From Bythopirellula polymerisocia (GTDB lineage: Bacteria; Planctomycetota; Planctomycetia; Pirellulales; Lacipirellulaceae), in the NCBI RefSeq assembly GCF_007860015.1, contig NZ_SJPS01000001.1, positions 682,001-746,000 on the forward strand: DNA of 64,000 nucleotides, given 5' to 3'. Positions within the stretch are counted from its first letter, which is position 1, and each line of letters begins with the position of its first letter. Below, piece by piece: positions 44,577-53,598 of the stretch. A program made the translations under genes and the position numbers. Below the pieces are notes generated by a model. It was not told the DNA's origin and searched no databases. It worked only from the letters and a program-made list of their open reading frames with translations.

Positions 44577-44835
44577 CTCACATAGGTGGAGTCTCTATGC
44601 GAGAGCCCGCAACTTGGTCATGTTGGTCAACTTGGCAATTTGGCCGCGTATTTTTTCACGGCCAGGTTGGCACAGTGGGGGTTAATGGTTGGTGGTCGGA
44701 AAGGAATGATGAATTGAAGGTAGCCACGAAAAGCACGAGAAGACGCAAAAAAAATTGCAGCCAACTCAATTCCCTCCCTTTTTGTGAATTCTTGTGTTTC
44801 TTGTGGCCATTACTTGTTCTGTTGATTCCCACCCT

Positions 44836-44894
44836 AGCAAATTGGGTGGCACATTTTCTACAAGACAGTTAGGGAAGGAATTTGCCACAGAGAA
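44836..44894 (+). repeat. Intergenic repeat, copy 1
   Basis: Contains AATTGGGTGGCACATTTTCT, ACAAGACAGTTAGGGAAGG and AATTTGCCACAGAGA. The second copy lies at 45561-45620 with about 80 percent agreement by eye. Confidence 0.65.
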
Positions 44895-45157
44895 CCCAGC
44901 GCGGCACCTAGCCGCAACCAAACATCAAGGAACAGGAGGTAACGAAGCTAACAGAGAGAATGAAAGTAATGAAGAAAGAAACACTTATCTTCACTAAATA
45001 GGTTAGCGCTGATTAGCGTAGATCAGCGTTCCTATTTCTACCTTTTCCATTCCCTCCGTTCTCTCTGTAACCTCATGTTCAATAAATTCATGCAAGCTGA
45101 GAAGATTTTTATCATTGGTAACACGGAGAGCACGGAGGAGAGGATGGGGGACAGGGG

Positions 45158-45208
45158 CTGGGTGATTTGTGATTGGTGATTGGTGAGTGGTGATTGGTGA
45201 TTGGTGAG
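45158..45208 (+). repeat. GTGATTG/GTGAGTG tandem repeat
   Basis: About seven units of a 7-bp repeat (GTGATTG with variants GTGATTT and GTGAGTG). A similar run stands at 55927-55990. Confidence 0.85.
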
Positions 45209-45560
45209 AGAAGCCGATCATTCGCGCGCAGGCTGAGCGCTGGAGATACTTTTGGTTTTTGTCATTTTTAGAAACGCGTTTATTTATTAAAAAACCCCCT
45301 CCCGCGCCGCCGGTCCGAATTGCTTCAACTCGTTGGTGGCTTGCGAGTTACGCGCACCGCGGCAACTCAGATAAAGGGGAGTTTTGCAAAACAAAACTCT
45401 CCGTGCGCGCTGTTGGTTCGGTTCAGTAAACACTCTCGGTCGTACTTCGGTATTCATGGAAACGACTCCTTGGGTTGGGGACGGGGAGTCTCCGCAAGGT
45501 AGGATGGTGCGCTTGCACCCATCTATTAAACAAGGCGTTTGACCCCCGACTCGCAGTTTA

Positions 45561-45620
45561 CCCAACAGGGTGGCCCAATTTCTACAAAAAAGTTGGGGAA
45601 GGAATTTGCCACAGAGGACA
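45561..45620 (+). repeat. Intergenic repeat, copy 2
   Basis: CAGGGTGGCCCAATTTCTAC, AAAAAAGTTGGGGAAGG and AATTTGCCACAGAGGA match copy 1 at 44836-44894 in the same orientation. Confidence 0.65.
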
Positions 45621-45706
45621 CGGAGCAAAGGGCGTTGCGGAGACTGTTATTTTTTTTCGAGTCCTAATGGATATTCGGAGTCGCGGGCGTGAGACACTTT
45701 GCAGTC

Positions 45707-45790
45707 CTAATCGTCATCCCATGGATTGATGAGTAGGACGCCAGTTGGCTCAAAATAGGCGACGTTGCGCGTATCGATGAGGGTTCTCAA
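45707..45790 (-). pseudogene. C-terminal stub of a PIN-domain (VapC-like) toxin
   Basis: Directly after the antitoxin, a frame reads LIDTRNVAYFEPTGVLLINP-WDDD and stops. That is the end of VapC toxins (TRNV.DFEPTGV.L.NPWE). The catalytic N-terminal part, about 110 residues, is missing, so no toxin can be made. The stub starts where the toxin gene should overlap the antitoxin, so the loss was internal to the pair. Confidence 0.75.
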
Positions 45791-46032
45791 AGCTCAATCT
45801 CTCCGCCGGGAGATGGGTCTCGCTCTAAATTGACACCTTCGAGGCTCGGGCCGTGCAGAATGAGTTCTTTGAGGCTGGGTAGGTTCCCCTTCAGGCGCTG
45901 GTACTCGTCGCCATCCAATACAACGTAATGGCGATTGCGGCGGGTGATGATTTGAGCCTGGTGCTGAGCCAAATTGAGCACCTCGCTAAGCTTGCTCTTG
46001 GCATCGGCAATGTTCCATTTGGATGCGGGCAT
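45787..46032 (-). CDS. Phd/YefM-type antitoxin (orphan)
   Basis: The 81-residue protein begins MPASKWNIADAKSKLSEVLN, the Phd/YefM N-terminal DNA-binding and dimer region, followed by IITRRNRHYVVLDGDEYQRL and a toxin-binding tail. I choose the second ATG (46032), because GGAG stands 6 nt before it; the ATG at 46044 gives four more residues. Its VapC-like partner is reduced to a stub. It may still repress its own promoter or serve as an antidote for a related toxin. Confidence 0.85.
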   Translation of the reverse strand: MPASKWNIADAKSKLSEVLNLAQHQAQIITRRNRHYVVLDGDEYQRLKGNLPSLKELILHGPSLEGVNLERDPSPGGEIEL

Positions 46033-46183
46033 GGAGGTCTCCATGACAAGTTAAACTGGTCAACTTATGGCTTTTATCGAGGGAAAAGTAAAAAAGTGTC
46101 TGTTTGTAGGCGTGTTGGGTAGGGCCTCGATGCGGTTTTTCAGAGTGGATTCTCACTTGCAATAGCCCCTCTTGGGTACACGA

Positions 46184-46490
46184 CTAATGCGATTCTCTCT
46201 CGCAGCCGATTGAGTCTTTTAAGGATTGAAGTTTAATAAATAAGTCATCATTGCCACTCTTAGTGGCAATTTCTTGGCCTTTCCTGATTAAGCTACACTT
46301 TTTTAGGCTGTCTAGTTGTCCGAAAGACTCGGTCAAAAGGAGTGCAATTTTTACTTTGTCGGGTGGCGCGCCGGGCAGCTCGATGGCATTTTTATAGTCG
46401 GCAATTGCCTGCTGATGGTTTCCTCCTTGAAAGTATGTGATACCTCGGTTGATTAGGGCGTGTGCAACATGTTGTGGCAGAGTGCCTGCA
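46184..46490 (-). pseudogene. Out-of-frame C-terminus of the TPR protein
   Basis: In the -1 frame relative to the main ORF the sequence reads LPQHVAHALINRGITYFQGG-NHQQAIADYKNAIELPGAPP and on to LQSLKDSIGCERESH before a stop at 46184. This is one more 38-residue TPR unit plus a capping tail. The junction AIDL-LPGTLPQHV is restored by adding one base near 46488, where other repeats show LPGAPPDQV. So the gene has lost one base. Confidence 0.8.
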
Positions 46491-49400
46491 GGTCGATGGC
46501 AGTTGTGTAATCAGCAATCTCCTGTTCGAGGTCTCCACTCAGGCCAGAGCAGATGCCGCGGTTTAGAAGTGCTATTCCCACTCTATCAGACGGCGAGCCT
46601 GGCAGGTCAATAACTATGGAGTAGTCAGCAATAGCCTTCGCATAGTCTCCGCTGTGTGCATTTACGATGCCTCTATTTACGAGGACTTGTGCCAATAGTT
46701 CTGGGGGAACGTCGGGCAGTTTAGTGATGCTGGTGTAGTCATCAAGCTCCTGCTTAGATTCTCCCTTCTCAGAGTAGAGAAGTCCACGGCTAAAGTAGGC
46801 TTGCGCAATTAGTGTGGGTGGAGCGACTTTCAAATCAATGAGGTCTGTGAAGTCGGCTATTGCATGTTCTAAGTATCCCCTCTGCATGTATGCGGTACCG
46901 CGTTGGAGGAACGATAAAGCCACTTGATCGGACGGCGCGCCTGGCAAATCAATGGCTCTTGTGCAGTCGTTGATCGCCTGGTCAAGGTTCCCGATTAGAA
47001 GGTTGTTGATACCTCGTTTGACGAGGGCTGCTGCAACTTGCTTGGTTGGCGCGCCTGGCAGAGTGATAGTACTTTGAAAGTCAGCCATTGCCCTCTCAAG
47101 GTCACCTCTTTGTCCGTATGTGGTACCGCGACTGACAAGTGCCTGCGACACTTGGTCAGGCGGCGCGCCTGGCAGCGCGATAGCACTTTCAAAGTCGGCT
47201 ATTTCCTTCTTATGGTCACCTCTCAGACCGTATGCGAGACCGCGATTAACGAGTGCTTGCGCTATTTGTTCTGGTGTTGCGCCGGGCATTTCGATCACAT
47301 TGTTGTAGTCGGATATAGCCTGATCATAGTTCCCAATCAGACCGTAAGTGTGACCGCGACTCACAAGGGCTTGTGCCACCTGCTTAGGTGGTCCGTCTGG
47401 TAGTTCGATGGCACGTTTGTAATCGGCGATCGCCTTGTCGTAGTGTCCATTCTGTTTGTATAGGGCGCCTCGAATGACGAGGGCTTCTACCAATTTGTCG
47501 TGCGGTGCGTTAGGCAGATCGAGGACGCAACTGAAGTCGACTATTGATTTGTCAATCTCCCCTATCTTTCCGTAAGCGATTCCTCGGTTGAAGAATGCTT
47601 TAACCAAAGTTTCTACAGGCAAGTTCGGCAAGGTAATGGCACTGGAGTAATCGGAAATCGCTTGGTCATAATTGCTTTTATGTGCGTATGTGCTGCCGCG
47701 ATTTATGAGAGCTTGTGCCAAATGGTCAGTTTGGGAGTTAGGTAACTCTATGATACTACTGAAGTCCGCTATTGCGAGCCTATGGTCATCCCTTTGTACA
47801 TATAAGAGCCCGCGATTGAGGAGGGATTGAGCAACATGTTCAAGAGGTGCATTTGGAAGCTCTATGCAACTTGTGTAATCTTTATTAGCCTGATCGAAGT
47901 CACCTTTTTGGAAGAATTCCAAACCGCGATTATATAAAGCTGATGCTACTTGCTCAGTTGGCGAGTTTGATAGATTGATGGCTTTTGTGTAGTCAGCAAT
48001 TGCTTTCATACAGTCTCCCTCTCGAGCGTGTGCGACGCCGCGATAAACGAAAGCTCTTGCTACTTGCTCGGAGGACGCACTTGGCAGGGCGATCACCTTG
48101 CCATAGTCGGCGATCTCATTCCTATAGTCTCCTATCTGACCAAAGGTTATACCGCGGTTGACGAGGGCACTGGCCACGTGATAATCCGGCACATTAGTCA
48201 ATTCGATGGCACTTGTGTAGTCATTGAGGGCCTGACCATAGTTTTCTTGCTGTACATAGGCGGTGCCACGGTTGTCGAAGGCTTGAGCCACTAGTTCGGG
48301 TGGAGCGTTGGGCATTTCAATTGCACAGGTGTAATCATCGATTGCGTTCTCATAGTCGCACCTTTGAAAAAACGCTATGCCCCGAGCAATTAGGGCTTGT
48401 GTTGCAGCCCTATTCAAAATCGCATCTTTTGGGCATTCCATACGAAATGCATTAACACGGTCGATAAGATTCTGCCCCAATTCATCTAGTCCTGCTTTGA
48501 CAATTGGATAGACAGCAGAAGCGACTAGGATTGAATATTGAACTGATTGAGCTGCAGCTAGTCTATCCGAGACTAAGTAAGGTACCCCATCATGAAGCGG
48601 GAAATCGTTCAGAGCACGGAGGATAAAAAGTTCAGTAGTTGGAAGGGATTCATTCCATGCTGCGATGACGAGCCTGGCAGTTTGTTCGCGAAGGACATCT
48701 TGATTTGACGCATTCATGTCTAGGCGTCCGACCAATCTCTCCAGAACCAACCACTCTCCTAGCATGTCTGGAATGAATGGCGATATCTCGTCCTCTTCCC
48801 TTGAAGGACCGAACGACGTCATTTGGTGCAACCATTTATCGTTGCGCGCTTCTGTTTCTGGCAGTTGCACCCCTTCAGAAGCTAGCTGTTGAGATTCATA
48901 CGAAGGGCAGCCACGACGGATCGTAGCATACGCCAGCAGATTGACATGTGTGTCGTCGATACCGACTTTACGCCAGGAGTCGATTTCTCGCTGCACAATT
49001 GTCTTAACTAAATCCACAGTCGACCAATTGCGAATGCGTTCAATACTCCCTCCGTGAACAATTGCTTCGCCTGCAACCGCAGCAAGAAGTGGGTTACCAT
49101 TGGTATCAATATCGCGGTACAATCGAAGCACTGGATCGACGGACTGCATAAGGCCGTAGTCAGAAAAAACTTCACTAAAAATGCGGCCGACTTGCTCTTC
49201 CTTGAGACCTGAGCATGCAAAAGGTGGTTGGTAACGGCAATCATTGAGGTCAATAAGATCGCCACTACTTATGGCACTTTGGAATTCTCTGTACCATAGA
49301 TCAAGTTTTTCATCGGCAGATCGCTCCAACAATAATAACCTCAAGTGGCCACGTATGTTGGCCGGGTGTTGAAACAATTGAAGGATTCCTTCGCGAACAG

Positions 49401-50301
49401 ACGCAGCTCTTTCAGATACGTAATCGATGACCACTAGAGTAGGTTTGTCAATTTTCCACTTGTCCCAGGAATTAAAATCGTCTGCTCTGTCCCAAAATCC
49501 AGCCCGATATCCTAGTTGAATTGCCTGTAGGCATAGCTCCAAAGCAAGGCGGCTCTTGCCGATACCCGCGGGACCAGTCCACAACCACCATGAGAGATCG
49601 TGTTCAGCCTCATTTTTAGGGCGTAAGAAGGCATGCAAAAGCTCGATTTCTGATTGGCGGCCCAACAGGGATACTCGTCGACTGCCGTGGAACAGACGTC
49701 GCGAGGCCGGACCTTCAAGTGTGTACGCACGCAAGGGCAGTGACAAACGTGGATAAAAGAGACTATCACACAAGTCTTTCATAAACTGCCGATGCGAACT
49801 TGCGAGTTTCTCGCCTAATTGCTGCAGCAGTTTCTCGTTGTTCTGGTCGACTGAGATTAGCAGTTTACTTAGACCACCTGCGTCACTGAGGAGGGTGGCC
49901 GACATTCTTTGGCATAGTAAATCATTGGATGCGACAAGTTGTTCCAATTTCTTCTCAAGCTCAGCAAACCCAAGGTCATGATCTTTGATATCTTGCTGCA
50001 GGGCTTTGTATAGCAGTACTAGCGGATTTTCAGCAGCACCGACACCATCGGTGGGGAGTCCTGAGACTCGAATTAACTCTTGTATATCGCCCCGACCCGA
50101 TAAGCCTCGCAAAGCATTGAGTTTTTCTTCCAACTGCTTCTCGTCGGACCTTTCCGTAGTTCGCTGGAAAAGAAGTGCCAGCAATGCAAGAGCAGCGTAA
50201 CTTCCATATAGTTGTGGATCGCTAGACAATTGAGCTATAGTTGCCGTTCCACCTATGATGCTGAAAATGTCGGCAAACAATTTTGAGATCAGTTTCTTCA
50301 T
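46453..50301 (-). CDS. STAND-type ATPase with 17 TPR repeats, frameshifted near the end
   Basis: 1282 residues as read. A hydrophobic N-terminal segment (about 28-47, YGSYAALALLALLFQR) may anchor it. A coiled-coil region with Glu/Lys runs to about 190. The P-loop WLWTGPAGIGKSRLALELC is near 245 and a Walker B-like KPTLVVIDYVSE near 290; the layout is that of STAND/NACHT-like signalling ATPases. From about 620, 17 units of 38 residues follow (consensus ALVNRGxxYxxxGDYxxAIADYxxAIxLPGAPPxQVAQ). A one-base loss near 46488 ends it early (CHNMLHTP) and cuts off one unit and the cap. Such proteins sense a ligand and then trigger a partner, including in phage defence; no partner is encoded nearby. 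Confidence 0.8.
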   Translation of the reverse strand: MKKLISKLFADIFSIIGGTATIAQLSSDPQLYGSYAALALLALLFQRTTERSDEKQLEEKLNALRGLSGRGDIQELIRVSGLPTDGVGAAENPLVLLYKALQQDIKDHDLGFAELEKKLEQLVASNDLLCQRMSATLLSDAGGLSKLLISVDQNNEKLLQQLGEKLASSHRQFMKDLCDSLFYPRLSLPLRAYTLEGPASRRLFHGSRRVSLLGRQSEIELLHAFLRPKNEAEHDLSWWLWTGPAGIGKSRLALELCLQAIQLGYRAGFWDRADDFNSWDKWKIDKPTLVVIDYVSERAASVREGILQLFQHPANIRGHLRLLLLERSADEKLDLWYREFQSAISSGDLIDLNDCRYQPPFACSGLKEEQVGRIFSEVFSDYGLMQSVDPVLRLYRDIDTNGNPLLAAVAGEAIVHGGSIERIRNWSTVDLVKTIVQREIDSWRKVGIDDTHVNLLAYATIRRGCPSYESQQLASEGVQLPETEARNDKWLHQMTSFGPSREEDEISPFIPDMLGEWLVLERLVGRLDMNASNQDVLREQTARLVIAAWNESLPTTELFILRALNDFPLHDGVPYLVSDRLAAAQSVQYSILVASAVYPIVKAGLDELGQNLIDRVNAFRMECPKDAILNRAATQALIARGIAFFQRCDYENAIDDYTCAIEMPNAPPELVAQAFDNRGTAYVQQENYGQALNDYTSAIELTNVPDYHVASALVNRGITFGQIGDYRNEIADYGKVIALPSASSEQVARAFVYRGVAHAREGDCMKAIADYTKAINLSNSPTEQVASALYNRGLEFFQKGDFDQANKDYTSCIELPNAPLEHVAQSLLNRGLLYVQRDDHRLAIADFSSIIELPNSQTDHLAQALINRGSTYAHKSNYDQAISDYSSAITLPNLPVETLVKAFFNRGIAYGKIGEIDKSIVDFSCVLDLPNAPHDKLVEALVIRGALYKQNGHYDKAIADYKRAIELPDGPPKQVAQALVSRGHTYGLIGNYDQAISDYNNVIEMPGATPEQIAQALVNRGLAYGLRGDHKKEIADFESAIALPGAPPDQVSQALVSRGTTYGQRGDLERAMADFQSTITLPGAPTKQVAAALVKRGINNLLIGNLDQAINDCTRAIDLPGAPSDQVALSFLQRGTAYMQRGYLEHAIADFTDLIDLKVAPPTLIAQAYFSRGLLYSEKGESKQELDDYTSITKLPDVPPELLAQVLVNRGIVNAHSGDYAKAIADYSIVIDLPGSPSDRVGIALLNRGICSGLSGDLEQEIADYTTAIDLQALCHNMLHTP

Positions 50302-51057
50302 TTCTTACCTGATTGAGAAACTACTAGGCTTCGGTGGCCTCTAATTCTCGTAGGATGTATGGAATTAATTTCTACTCCAAGCGGGGTTTGAATTCCGACA
50401 TAATAGTACCACCTCGTGCTCTGGCGAGCTACGTATAGACGTTTTCTACTGTAGTGCTAACTCTGTCTGGCAAATTGAAGATCCATTACAAGAACTGGTG
50501 CTCCCATGTTGCCTTCGCAAGTTCTGAAGCACTTGATCCTCCGGGTAGTGGTAACTAGCAATTATGGAGACTTTCCAGATGTATCGAGCTCGGGAATCAA
50601 GTCTTTTGCATTTTTTGTCCTGATCCTAAGTAAGCGCCACAATCTGCAATTTGGTTATTGCGAACAACGTATTGTGTTGACCTCAATCTTGAATAATTTC
50701 TCCGGCAATGTTGTTAAAGGCCTGTTCAACACTTACTCGGCATTCGGCGATCGTCCTGGTTCCAGCGAAGCGTAGTATGGTTGTGATACTCATGTAGAAA
50801 CAAATCTACTATGACACGGATCAGAAGAGAAATTTGGACGCAGCTCAATTCAGAACTGGTTTGCACTTGTCGTTGCTGGCGCTCTTCTGCGTTTGAACTC
50901 GCTCATGTTGATGCCTTGGGATTCTACTGCAGGAGATCGCGAGAAGCTGGTAGCCATTCGACAGATTTCGGGTTGAGTTGGTGCAGAAGATTAGCAGGCA
51001 CATTCCCTGTGCCGATGGCCGTGTCGTCACTAAGTTTCGGCTCACGGAGTGAGCTTA
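50302..51057. other. Intergenic region without a recognisable gene
   Basis: About 750 bp upstream of the STAND/TPR gene. Small frames here have no ribosome site and no family motif. It must hold the promoter of that gene. Confidence 0.5.
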
Positions 51058-51200
51058 TTACTTTTCATGACGGTGTGGCGGCAGTCGGAGAATTCGTTGC
51101 TGAATGACTTTGTCGCAATCGCGGAATGAGTTTTGGCAGAGGGGGCGTTCGATGTGGGGGAGGAGTTGGCACTTGGGTTCGCGGCGCATGTGGGAGACGA
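51058..51200 (-). pseudogene. Fragment of a nucleoside deaminase gene
   Basis: The frame reads VSHMRREPKCQLLPHIERPL-CQNSFRDCDKVIQQRILRLP-PHRHEK and a stop. It matches the C-terminus of the intact deaminase at 60668-61192 (AHMCREPKCLILPHIERASC...LRLPPHR) at protein level and by about 75 percent in DNA. The rest of the gene is absent; the break falls where the 125-bp repeat at 51200 begins. Confidence 0.8.
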
Positions 51201-51324
51201 CAGAAAGGACAGGCATTTTTCGCTTAAGGAATTATTTCAGCGATTTTTCAATATGTTCTCTAGCAAGCTTTTTAGGCAATTGAGACTGTCTCGATTTGGA
51301 GAGAACTCGATTCGATGCCGCAAG
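51200..51324 (+). repeat. Direct repeat A (125 bp)
   Basis: Same orientation as the copy at 53312-53436. Shared blocks: CTTAAGGAATTATTTCAGCG, ATGTTCTCTAGCAAGC, TTTTTAGGCAATTGAGA and TGTCTCGATTTGGAGAGAAC. About 90 percent agreement by eye. The interval between the two holds a VapBC-like pair and a PEP-CTERM gene. Confidence 0.85.
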
Positions 51325-51510
51325 CTTGATTGCCGTAGAGAATTGTTGGTTACAAGAGCCCTCTCCAAGTACTGGTCTTCTCGCTTAAACGTCGGGTTTG
51401 TGTTATTTATCACTGCCGTATGTGAAAAAGTGGTCATCCCTTTACCCAATTCCGGTAAACTTGACCCGGGGTTTCTCCGTGTCGTATGATTGAACAGAGG
51501 AGAACACGCT

Positions 51511-51768
51511 ATGAGCATTCATGTAGAAATCCCCGAACCGCTGGCCGAGAAGGTCCAGGACGCTGCCCGATCGCTGGCGACTTCGCCACAGCACTACGTT
51601 CTCGACGCCATCACCAAAACGTTGGCTGAGAATGCGGTTGTCCCCAGCAATGAGCAGAACGATCCGCTCCTAGGGTTGTTTTCTGACCAGGCCGACCTCA
51701 TCGATACGATTGTCGAAGAGGCGATGGACCGCCGTCGTTCCGCTCCCCTAAGAGCCCCTTGTGAATAG
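51511..51768 (+). CDS. Antitoxin of a type II toxin-antitoxin pair
   Basis: 85 residues from the ATG behind AGAGGAGA. MSIHVEIPEPLAEKVQDAARSLATSPQ looks like a ribbon-helix-helix start, followed by an acidic tail that would block the toxin. It overlaps the PIN-domain gene by 8 bp, the usual coupled arrangement. Family not certain; the pairing is what supports it. Confidence 0.82.
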   Translation: MSIHVEIPEPLAEKVQDAARSLATSPQHYVLDAITKTLAENAVVPSNEQNDPLLGLFSDQADLIDTIVEEAMDRRRSAPLRAPCE

Positions 51769-52183
51769 ATCTCTACTGGATACCGACATCTTTTCGGAAG
51801 TCCTTAAAAACAAGGATGCTCGTGTCCGTGATCAGGCCATGCAGTACCGAAAGCTGTTCGGTCGCTACAGCATCTCAGCGCTAACGGTCACTGAAATTAT
51901 CGCTGGCTTTTCCAAGGCAAACTCCCCAAGAGAACTCGCCGCATTTCGGGCCGCTTTAGGTGGAGTGGAAGTCTTGCCGCTAGGCCGTGACGCAGCGGAC
52001 CTGGCTGGAGAGATTTTGGGGGCCTTGGCGAGAACGGGGCAACCGATCGGGGCGACCGATCCCCTGATTGCCGCCGTCGCGATTAGCAACAATCTGGTAC
52101 TTGTCACGGGTAACACAAAACACTTCGAGCGAGTTCAGGCCCTTGGTTTTCAGTTACAACTCGCCAATTGGCGAGTTGAGTAA
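51761..52183 (+). CDS. VapC-like PIN-domain toxin (ribonuclease)
   Basis: 140 residues from a GTG that overlaps the antitoxin stop. The acidic site of PIN ribonucleases is visible: SLLDTDIFSEVL (first Asp pair), LTVTEIIAGF (Glu), and ATDPLIAAVAISNNLVLVTG-NTKHFERV (later Asp and the NTKHF motif). It would cut tRNA or other RNA when free of antitoxin. Length is usual for the family. The pair sits between direct repeats A and B. Confidence 0.92.
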   Translation: MNRSLLDTDIFSEVLKNKDARVRDQAMQYRKLFGRYSISALTVTEIIAGFSKANSPRELAAFRAALGGVEVLPLGRDAADLAGEILGALARTGQPIGATDPLIAAVAISNNLVLVTGNTKHFERVQALGFQLQLANWRVE

Positions 52184-52269
52184 CATTGCAATCCTTCTTG
52201 TCTCTCTTGACCGTGGATCAATCCATCGATGGATCTTCGGTTCAGACAGAGCCACCGATTCGGAGAGCA

Positions 52270-52360
52270 CTTGATTTGCTGATGCAGGCTCAATTGCCCG
52301 AAAGTCTTTTGGAACCTTTGTCCAAGTGCTTCGACTTCGATTGTGCCAGTTCCATTTGTT
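52270..52360 (+). pseudogene. Possible remnant of a small planctomycete protein
   Basis: LPESLLEPLSKCFDFDCASS after the VapC gene resembles the start of a common short planctomycete protein (LPE.LLEPL.KCF..E.A). A similar piece, HLAKCFTFNCACP, is at 53480-53518; the DNA agrees in about 30 of 36 bases. Both lack the rest. The remainder of 52184-52473 shows no gene. Confidence 0.35.
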
Positions 52361-52473
52361 TCAATAGTGGATCGTTGGAAACTGATGGTAGTTTCTTCGA
52401 GTGCCTGCGTGGATGATTTTCAGAGATAGAGCGACTAGCTAAAACTTCTTGGCTTGGGCCACTACTGAGCAAG

Positions 52474-53130
52474 TCAACAGTCGCACCCGGCGGGGGGACG
52501 CTGGGAAAAGAATATCATTCCAAAGAGCACCAGCATTACCCCTGCTTTCGGTTCGGGAATCAAGCGAAGCGTGATCAGACCCGCGGCAGAGTCTGTACTT
52601 TCACCGTCTGGATTTGGGGAGGAGTATATCTCTGCGAAAAGCTGATAACTTCCCGCCGACAGAAACGCACCGTCGATCAAGACTATGGGCAAACTATCAG
52701 ACACTCGCGTGAGGATAACTCCAACGCTTGGCTCAGGAATATAGAGTCTGGAATCACTGTTCGTACTAAAGCTAATGGCCGCGGAAGCCGAAACACTGGC
52801 AGAATAATTCGATCCAGGTCGTGTAAACGCCGTTGCCAGTGTGTCCAGTTGAACTCCCAGCGTGGGGCCCAAGGGACTTTGATAGAAATCGGCAGACACG
52901 ACGCCTGATGCAAGATAATCTTCCCCAATACCAACACTAAAAGACGCAATAGCGTTGTAAAAACCAAACTCCGTTTCCGAGAACGAGTCCATATCCTCGC
53001 CAGCAACCGCCTCACTTTCCAAAAGTACCGAATCGACGGCAACGCCACCGCTGGCAGAGTGAGGCGTTGAAATGGTCAGAACTATCACACTAACGAAGGC
53101 AAGCAAGATGCGGCGCAAGATGCGAATCAT
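52474..53130 (-). CDS. PEP-CTERM protein of unknown function
   Basis: A 218-residue secreted protein (signal ILRRILLAFVSVIVLTISTP). A beta-rich body of no known family, with SASVSASAAISFSTNSDSRL in the middle, ends in LIPEPKAGVMLVLFGMIFFS-QRPPAGCDC. The tail fits PEP-CTERM, though its end has Cys residues and only one Arg. It lies between repeats A and B, so it may have travelled with the toxin-antitoxin pair. Confidence 0.75.
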   Translation of the reverse strand: MIRILRRILLAFVSVIVLTISTPHSASGGVAVDSVLLESEAVAGEDMDSFSETEFGFYNAIASFSVGIGEDYLASGVVSADFYQSPLGPTLGVQLDTLATAFTRPGSNYSASVSASAAISFSTNSDSRLYIPEPSVGVILTRVSDSLPIVLIDGAFLSAGSYQLFAEIYSSPNPDGESTDSAAGLITLRLIPEPKAGVMLVLFGMIFFSQRPPAGCDC

Positions 53131-53311
53131 AGTACTTTCTCCAGTGGCGGACTTCGCTGAGGGACCCCGGGGAACGACGCATCATTATTTTCAGGAGGCT
53201 GCTGGGAATCGCCGGACATCATATGAAACCATCTATACGGGCGAGACTCGATTTTAATTGTGTGCTTAGTGGGAAGCAAGGAATTTTTGGGTGGTGCGTG
53301 GCCGAAGATGG

Positions 53312-53436
53312 ACGGAAAGGACACGCATTTTTCTCTTAAGGAATTATTTCAGCGAGTTTTCAACATGTTCTCTAGCAAGCTTTTTAGGCAATTGAGATTG
53401 TCTCGATTTGGAGAGAACATGATTTAATGGCGCAGC
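53312..53436 (+). repeat. Direct repeat B (125 bp)
   Basis: Second copy of the element at 51200-51324, in the same orientation. It begins ACGGAAAGGACACGC and ends near CGCAGCC. The rest of 53131-53598 shows no gene. Confidence 0.85.
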
Positions 53437-53598
53437 CTCAAATACCGTATAGGCTTATTGGCCAATAAGTGTGAAACATTTGGCCAAGTGCTTCACCTTC
53501 AATTGTGCCTGTCCCATTACCCTCGCACGGCCCTGAACGGCCGGGGAGGGGTTTTGGGACTATCGGTATTGGGATAGGTTCTAAGTCAGAAGATGTCC

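Larger units (their letters stand above)
44577..45706. other. Long repeat-bearing intergenic region
   Basis: About 1.1 kb without a gene. It holds a duplicated 55-60 bp element (44836 and 45561), a run of 7-bp repeats (45158-45208) and phrases such as CCACAGAG.ACACGGAG, common between genes in planctomycetes. Short frames here lack ribosome sites and family motifs. Confidence 0.6.

Noticed and set aside
46500..48420. Repeated 114-bp units that could be taken for a CRISPR-like or satellite array
   Set aside because: The units are coding TPR repeats of 38 residues in one long frame, with divergent DNA and no spacers.
50506..50775. Open frame of 89 codons on the plus strand
   Set aside because: No ribosome site, no family motif and low-complexity composition; it lies in the upstream region of the STAND/TPR gene.
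51133..51489. Open frame of 118 codons on the plus strand
   Set aside because: It runs antisense through the deaminase fragment and repeat A, which explain the sequence better.
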